A stretch of DNA of 44,124 nt, from NCBI GenBank assembly GCA_041946755.1, contig JBHGBB010000004.1, positions 1 to 44,124 on the forward strand, given 5' to 3'. Below, one piece after another: positions 42,087-44,124 of the stretch. The notes below the pieces were generated by a model, which did no database searches, was not told where the DNA came from, and saw nothing but the letters and a program-made list of their open reading frames with translations. Position 1 is the stretch's first letter. Each line of letters starts with the position of its first letter. The DNA comes from JBHGBB01 sp041946755 (GTDB lineage: Bacteria; UBP4; UBA4092; JAOAEQ01). The position numbers and the translations under genes are program-made.

Positions 42087-42458
42087 CTACTCTTTCTCTT
42101 TTTCCAAATAGTATCCTTGCATCCAACCTTCAGTTTTTCCGTCAGGGAGTTGGATACGATACCAATCCCCGCGTTTCTCGAATGCCCGAACTCGGGTCCC
42201 TTCAGTAACCTTGGTTAATTCACCCGATGGTATAGAATAACTTTTATATACTGAAACCAGGATTTTTTTCTTATAACTCACCGTCGCTTTCGGTGGGCTA
42301 ACAATAAAAAAGACATGCTGTAATATTTCCGGTTTATCCGGTTTAACCGTTTCATGCCGGGAAGTAGAAGCCTTTTTCGTCCCTGAGAATTGGAATACGC
42401 AACCATTGATAAATATGAGTGTTACCACTAAAATTAAGCAATAGGTACGTTTCGTCAT
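42087..42458 (-). CDS. SH3-domain lipoprotein
   Basis: 123 residues. The signal peptide ends in the lipobox IFINGC (Cys20). After a charged linker (about 24-50) comes a bacterial SH3 domain (about 65-123): VYKSYSIPSGELTKVTEGTRVRAFE, WYRIQLPDGKTEGWMQGYYL. Such domains bind peptidoglycan or other proteins in the periplasm. GAAGG nine bases before the ATG sets the start. A truncated duplicate of its last 16 codons lies between the sigma genes, showing it was once part of a duplicated unit with them. It converges with the ankyrin gene. Confidence 0.85.
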   Translation of the reverse strand: MTKRTYCLILVVTLIFINGCVFQFSGTKKASTSRHETVKPDKPEILQHVFFIVSPPKATVSYKKKILVSVYKSYSIPSGELTKVTEGTRVRAFEKRGDWYRIQLPDGKTEGWMQGYYLEKEKE

Positions 42459-42799
42459 ATAGATTTACCTTCGTATCAAAATTGAGACAGTTAATATAGT
42501 TTAGTCTAGTTCCATATAGTAGAGCAAATCCAATGCCAAAATCAGCAAAAAATCTAACCGCGATGAATTGGGGCAAGCCGCAAAGTTTACCCCGAAAATA
42601 TCTTCGGGGTTCGCCAAGGAGGCGTTAAAGGCGCAAAGGATTCGTTGATAAATCATTTGAAATAAATGACAAATACGAATATAATTAATAGAATAAGGTA
42701 AACAATACAGTAAAGAGTAAGAGGTTTGAGTTAAGAGGAATCAAATAAGTTTCCTCTATGCTCTTAGCTTATATAACTTAATCTTTTGGAGGTAAGCAT
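42459..42799. other. Intergenic region upstream of enolase with phrase repeats
   Basis: No gene seen. It holds a CGCAAAG-type repeat (42555-42645) containing a perfect ACCCCGAA/TTCGGGGT hairpin with AATATC loop (42589-42610), and an AGAGTAAGAGG/CCTCT inverted phrase repeat (42709-42773) like that at 17592-17706. The enolase ribosome site GGAGG follows at 42788-42792. Confidence 0.65.
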
Positions 42800-44083
42800 A
42801 TGTCAGCGATAGTAGAAGTTAAAGGTAGAGAGATTCTCGATTCGCGAGGTAATCCCACGGTTGAAGTAGATGTGCAATTAGAAAGTGGAGCTTTCGCTCG
42901 AGCCGCGGTACCCTCAGGGGCATCAACCGGAGAGTTCGAAGCGGTCGAACTTCGCGATGGCGATAAACATCGGTATTTAGGAAAAGGAGTGGCGAAAGCG
43001 GTCGCGAATGTAAATGAAATCATTTCCCCGGAAATGAAAGGCAGAGAAGCCTCGCATCAGATTGAAATCGATAAGTATATGATTGCTTTAGACGGCACTG
43101 AAAATAAGGCGCGGTTAGGTGCGAATGCGATACTTGGTGTATCCTTAGCGGTAGCAAAAGCCGCAGCGATTGAAGCTGGTTTACCTTTATATCAATATAT
43201 CGGCGGTACCAATGCGAAAGAGTTACCGGTACCGATGATGAATATTATGAATGGTGGTAAGCATGCGGATAATAATGTTGATTTACAGGAATTTATGATT
43301 ATGCCGGTAGGCGCTGAGAATTTCAAACAAGCACTCCAGATCGGCGCTGAAGTGTTCCATACCTTAAAGAAAGTTCTGCATGAACGGAAACTCAGTACTG
43401 CGGTAGGTGATGAAGGTGGGTTCGCACCAGATCTGAAATCGAATGAAGAGGCACTCCAAGTGATTATGGAAGCAATCCAGAAAGCAAACTATGTTCCCGG
43501 TGAAGATGTGCTTTTAGCCTTAGACCCGGCAGCAAGTTCATTCTATGAAAATGGCAAATATATTCTGAAAGCGGAAGCGAAACCGGAAAACTCAGCCGCT
43601 GATATGGTCGAGTTCTATGCGAATCTAGTTGAGAAGTATCCGATTATTTCGATTGAAGATGGCTTGGCGGAAGAGGATTGGGATGGTTGGAAATTACTTA
43701 CCGAAAAACTTGGTGATAAAGTCCAGATTGTTGGTGATGATTTATTTGTAACCAATACCACCCGGTTGATTAAAGGAATCGATCTCGGGATCGCGAACTC
43801 GATTCTGATTAAATTGAATCAGATCGGTACCTTAACCGAAACCTTAGATGCAATTGAAATGGCAAAACGGGCAGGATATACCGCGGTGGTATCTCATCGG
43901 TCGGGAGAAACTGAAGATAGTACTATCGCCGATGTGGTGGTCGGAGTCAATGCCGGTCAGATTAAGACCGGGTCGGTATGCCGAACAGATAGAATCTGCA
44001 AGTATAATCAACTTCTGCGGATTGAAGAAGAACTAGGTACTGCTGCAATATTCCGCGGTCAAGGTGTTTTTTACAATCTATAA
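42800..44083 (+). CDS. eno: Enolase
   Basis: 427 residues, full length, interconverting 2-phosphoglycerate and phosphoenolpyruvate in glycolysis and gluconeogenesis. It begins AIVEVKGREILDSRGNPTVE. The mobile loop SGASTGEFEAVELRDGD, the substrate His motif GGKHADNNVDLQEFM, catalytic GDEGGFAP, metal-binding ALDPAAS and SIEDGLAEEDW, the catalytic Lys signature ILIKLNQIGTLTET and SHRSGETEDSTIADV are all intact. The C-terminal KTGSVCRTDRICKYNQL has two Cys where most enolases have Ser and Ala, without affecting known catalytic residues. A near-perfect GGAGG seven bases upstream suggests strong translation. Confidence 0.97.
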   Translation: MSAIVEVKGREILDSRGNPTVEVDVQLESGAFARAAVPSGASTGEFEAVELRDGDKHRYLGKGVAKAVANVNEIISPEMKGREASHQIEIDKYMIALDGTENKARLGANAILGVSLAVAKAAAIEAGLPLYQYIGGTNAKELPVPMMNIMNGGKHADNNVDLQEFMIMPVGAENFKQALQIGAEVFHTLKKVLHERKLSTAVGDEGGFAPDLKSNEEALQVIMEAIQKANYVPGEDVLLALDPAASSFYENGKYILKAEAKPENSAADMVEFYANLVEKYPIISIEDGLAEEDWDGWKLLTEKLGDKVQIVGDDLFVTNTTRLIKGIDLGIANSILIKLNQIGTLTETLDAIEMAKRAGYTAVVSHRSGETEDSTIADVVVGVNAGQIKTGSVCRTDRICKYNQLLRIEEELGTAAIFRGQGVFYNL

Positions 44084-44124
44084 CTCTACCACGAAAACAC
44101 GATATTTATAAAGCACGAAAGAAA
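44084..44124. repeat. ACCACGAAAACACG phrase repeat at the right edge
   Basis: ACCACGAAAACACG and GCACGAAAGAAA iterations start four bases after the enolase stop and run to the edge, the complement type of the phrase at 33669-33700. Confidence 0.5.

Overview
The window looks like a chromosomal contig from an uncultivated, AT-rich, Gram-negative-type (diderm) bacterium. Evidence for a diderm is the predicted lipoproteins, a PilT-type pilus motor and an HlyD-type periplasmic adaptor. DUF4091 and DUF2961/GH172 proteins, a URO-D-fold methyltransferase-like protein and ECF sigma factors with huge C-terminal extensions recall PVC-type or related candidate phyla. I cannot assign a phylum. No tRNA, rRNA, transposase or CRISPR array was seen.

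Layout. (1) 1-4631, minus strand: a TetR-controlled efflux operon resembling E. coli cecR-ybhG-ybhF-ybhS, with the two ATPase halves of YbhF as separate genes. (2) 4939-6027: D-Ala-D-Ala ligase. (3) 6529-16927: carbohydrate genes (PfkB kinase, GH172 lipoprotein, GH39-like enzyme with CBM9, DUF4091/GH123-like enzyme with CBM9), a TGS-domain GTPase and two unrecognised proteins. (4) 17718-24685, plus strand: a surface-glycan cluster (LPG-synthase-type membrane protein, three GT2 glycosyltransferases, a cobalamin-type radical SAM protein, a Wzx-like flippase). (5) 24738-30194: NamZ-like muramidase, PheA, URO-D-family protein and an MGDG-synthase-type glycosyltransferase. (6) 30438-35598: a housekeeping run of RAM-domain protein, yicC, gmk, coaBC, pilT-like and family-4 uracil-DNA glycosylase. 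(7) 35838-42458: two tandem membrane-anchored ECF sigma factor paralogues, an ankyrin lipoprotein and an SH3 lipoprotein. (8) 42800-44083: enolase.

Two things stand out. The first is the tandem sigma pair. Each protein carries sigma regions 2 and 4, one or two membrane helices, a TPR-like region and a pseudopilin-like C-terminus. A fragment of the SH3 gene's 3' end lies between them, pointing to duplication of a larger unit. The second is the density of short, self-complementary repeats at gene boundaries. Several families are present. Copies supply the last codons and stop of four genes, and two copies lie in frame inside essential-looking coding sequences (Ddl and a GT2).

Many apparent N-terminal extensions are artefacts of these repeats, so starts were moved to internal codons for the ABC ATPase, pfkB, GT2, Wzx, NamZ, URO-D and PilT genes.
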